Below are positions 62,301 through 64,000 of a stretch of DNA of 64,000 nucleotides, piece after piece. This stretch comes from Pleurodeles waltl (lineage: Eukaryota > Chordata > Amphibia > Caudata > Salamandridae), in the NCBI RefSeq assembly GCF_031143425.1, contig NW_027150035.1:1-64000 (forward strand), written 5' to 3'. The translations under genes were made by a program, and so were the position numbers. Under the pieces are notes generated by a model. That model had not been told where the DNA came from, made no database searches, and worked only from the letters and a program-made list of their open reading frames with translations. Each line of letters opens with the position of its first letter. Positions within the stretch are counted from its first letter, which is position 1.

Positions 62301-64000
62301 ATGTGAGGAACATGTGTTTTTTTAGCCAAATTTTGAGGTTTGCAAAGGGTTCTGGGTAACAGAACCTGGTCCGAGCCACACAAGTCACCCCATCTTGGAT
62401 TCCCCTAGGTCTCTAGTTTTCAGAAATGCACAGGTTTGGTAGGTTTCCCTAGGTGGCGGCTGAGCTACAAGCCAAAATCTACAGGTAGGCACTTTGCAAA
62501 AAACACCTCTGTTTTCCTTCAAAAATTTGGATGTGTCCACGTTGCGCTTTGGGGCGTTTCCTGTCGCGGGCGCTAAGCCTACCCACACAAGTGAGGTATC
62601 ATTTTTATCGGGAGACGTGGGGGAAAGCTGGGTGGAAGGAAATTTGTGGCTCCTGTCAGATTCCAGAACGTTCTGCCACAGAAATGTGAGGAACATGTGT
62701 TTTTTTAGCCAAATTCTGAGGTTTGCAAAGGATTCTGGGTAACAGAACCTGGTCCAAGCCACACAAGTCACCCCATCTTGGATTCCCCTAGGTCTCTAGT
62801 TTTTAGAAATGCACAGGTTTGGTAGGTTTCCCTAGGTGGCGGCTGAGCTACAAGCCAAAATCTACAGGTAGGCACTTTGCAAAAAACACCTCTGTTTTTC
62901 TTCAAAAATTTGCATGTGTCCACGTTGCGCTTTTGGGCGTTTCCTGTCGCGGGCGCTAGGCCTACCCACACAAGTGAGGTATCATTTTTATCGGGAGACG
63001 TGGGGGAACGCTGGGTGGAAGGAAATTTGTGGCTCCTCTCAGAATCCAGAACTTTCTGCCACAGAAATGTGAGGAACATGTGTTTTTTTAGCCAAATTTT
63101 GAGGTTTGCAAAGGATTCTGGGTAACAGAACCTGGTCCGAGCCACACAAGTCACCCCATCTTGGATTCCCCTAGGTCTCTAGTTTTAAGAAATGCACAGG
63201 CTTGGTAGGTTTCCCTAGGTGGCGGCTGAGCTACAAGCCAAAATCTACAGGTAGGCACTTTGCAAAAAACACCTCTGTTTTCCTTCAAAAATTTGGATGT
63301 GTCCACGTTGCGCTTTGGGGCGTTTCCTGTCGCGGGCGCTAGGCTTACCCACACAAGTGAGGTATCAGTTTTATCGGGAGATGTGGGGGAACGCTGGGTG
63401 GAAGGAAATTTGTGGCTCCTCTCAGATTCCAGAACTTTCTGCCACAGAAATGTGAGGAACAAGTGTTTTTTTAGCCAAATTTTGAGGTTTGCAAAGGATT
63501 CTGGGTAACAGAACCTCGTCCGAGCCACACAAGTCACCCCATCTTGGATTCCCCTAGGTCTCTAGTTTTCAGAAATGCACAGGTTTGGTAGGTTTCCCTA
63601 GGTGGCGGCTGAGCTACAGTCCAAAATCTACAGGTAGGCACTTTGCAAAAAACACCTCTGTTTTCCTTCAAAAATATGGATGTGTCCAAGTTGCGCTTTG
63701 GGGCGTTTCCTGTCGCGGGCGCTAGGCCTACCCACACAAGTGAGGTATCAGTTTTATCGGGAGACGTGGGGGAACGCTGCGTGGAAGCAAATTCGTGGCT
63801 CCTCTCAGATTCCAGAACTTTCTGCCACAGAAATGTGAGGAACATGTGTTTTTTTAGCCAAATTTTGAGGTTTGCAAAGGGTTCTGGGTAACAGAACCTG
63901 GTCCGAGCCACACAAGTCACCCCATCTTGGATTCCCCTAGGTCTCTAGTTTTAAGAAATGCACAGGTTTGGTAGGTTTCCCGAGGTGGCGGCTGAGCTAC
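59375..64000 (+). repeat. Higher-order unit 6: monomers 156-168, contracted and cut by the window end
   Basis: Monomers 156-160 repeat 137-141 at 7275 bp. Monomers 161-167 repeat 144-150 at 6509 bp. The 766-bp change in offset corresponds to exactly two monomers (142 and 143) missing from this copy, with the join inside monomer 160. The last 30 bases (63971-64000) show TTTCCCGAGG, the rare state otherwise found at the start of monomer 151, so the copy clearly continues beyond the window. Private changes include GGGGAATGCTGG in 159 and AACATTTGTT in 161. Confidence 0.85.
60907..61289 (+). repeat. Chimeric monomer 160 marking a two-monomer deletion
   Basis: The unit matches monomer 141 (GGTGTCAGCTGAGTTGC start, AAAGGGTTC at phase 290-297) until at least 61200, then has CCATTTTGG at phase 335-343 (61245), the state of monomer 143 and not of 141. 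The join is thus between 61201 and 61245. Everything downstream matches monomer 144 onward. Confidence 0.85.

Larger units (their letters stand above)
1..64000. repeat. 383-bp satellite DNA array filling the window
   Basis: The sequence is a single head-to-tail tandem array with a 383-bp period, always in the same orientation, containing 167 complete monomers and the first 30 bases of another. Two neighbouring monomers such as 1-383 and 384-766 differ at about a dozen positions, while monomers one higher-order unit apart are often identical. The largest indel I found is 2 bp. Each monomer normally has two CCTAGG sites (phase 10-15 and 349-354) and most have one AGGCCT near phase 138. There is no interruption by mobile elements or single-copy sequence, so no gene-bearing interval exists to annotate. 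Satellites of this type are usually heterochromatic and often lie at or near centromeres; that location is inferred. The array extends past both ends of the window. Confidence 0.98.

Noticed and set aside
56..63891. 82-codon plus-strand open frames starting at TTG, and shorter 60-110-codon variants
   Set aside because: They have the same periodicity, non-ATG starts and no ribosome-binding or promoter context. Length variants arise from single-base indels or substitutions in the repeat.
330..63920. 128-codon minus-strand open frames, one per monomer
   Set aside because: They use GTG starts, are strictly tied to the satellite period, shift frame each unit, vary mainly by amino-acid replacement and resemble no protein family I recognise. 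They are by-products of a conserved repeat, not genes.
1..64000. CRISPR array
   Set aside because: The units abut directly with no alternating unique spacers, the repeat is 383 bp, and there are no cas genes.
1..64000. Bacterial or phage operon, biosynthetic or defence system
   Set aside because: No coding sequence with family motifs, no operon structure and no RNA genes appear. The sequence is eukaryote-type satellite DNA throughout.
1..64000. Ribosomal DNA intergenic spacer repeats
   Set aside because: No rRNA sequence or recognisable rDNA promoter occurs in 64 kb, and the higher-order type structure extends without break.
1..64000. Transposable element insertions or LTRs
   Set aside because: No unit is interrupted by more than 2 bp, and I found no target-site duplication, polymerase-like frame or terminal repeat.
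1..64000. Naming the species
   Set aside because: The array type suggests a large animal genome, but I cannot identify the satellite family with confidence from memory, and nothing else in the window is diagnostic.

Overview
The whole 64 kb is one uninterrupted head-to-tail satellite DNA array. The unit is 383 bp. I count 167 complete monomers (numbered 1 to 167 here, monomer 1 = positions 1-383, phase 1 = the GTAGGTTTCC at position 1) plus the first 30 bases of monomer 168. About 141 monomers are exactly 383 bp; the others differ by only 1 or 2 bases. I see no transposon, unique sequence, RNA gene or convincing protein-coding gene anywhere. The open frames that recur on both strands are by-products of the repeat. 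This organisation, with diverged monomers arranged into repeated multi-monomer blocks, is typical of eukaryotic pericentromeric or centromeric heterochromatin, probably from a large animal genome. I cannot name the species or prove the chromosomal position from the sequence.

Layout. Monomers fall into recognisable sequence types, lettered here for convenience, and the order of types repeats. Monomers 1-7 (1-2680) are the tail of one block. Four consecutive higher-order units follow, each opening with the type order A-B-C-A-B-C-D-E or a contracted version of it: a 15-mer (2681-8427), a 19-mer (8428-15705), a 26-mer (15706-25665) and a 24-mer (25666-34859). The 24-mer is the 26-mer minus exactly two monomers. 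Monomers 92-97 add six new types (34860-37158), and a 14-monomer stretch ending there is copied again at 37159-42522. From 42523 to 52099 the array is more heterogeneous, with shorter repeats of one, five, six and nine monomers. From 52100 to the end a 19-monomer unit (52100-59374) is followed by a second copy that has lost two monomers and runs off the window.

How the array evolves. Chimeric monomers mark in-register unequal exchanges. At least three independent events removed exactly two monomers (766 bp): near 15580, near 26967 and near 61223. Shared derived changes show that the 14-monomer duplication happened after the 24/26-monomer one. Variation at 10 of the 11 consensus CpG sites includes CpG-to-TpG or CpA changes, as expected if the array has been methylated.

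Possible function. Most monomers carry a perfect three-unit heat-shock element pattern (nTTCnnGAAnnTTCn, phase 222-236). If real, the array would hold on the order of 130 HSF-type sites, recalling the stress-responsive human satellite III. This is the most testable functional idea here, and it remains an inference. No previously undescribed protein system is present.
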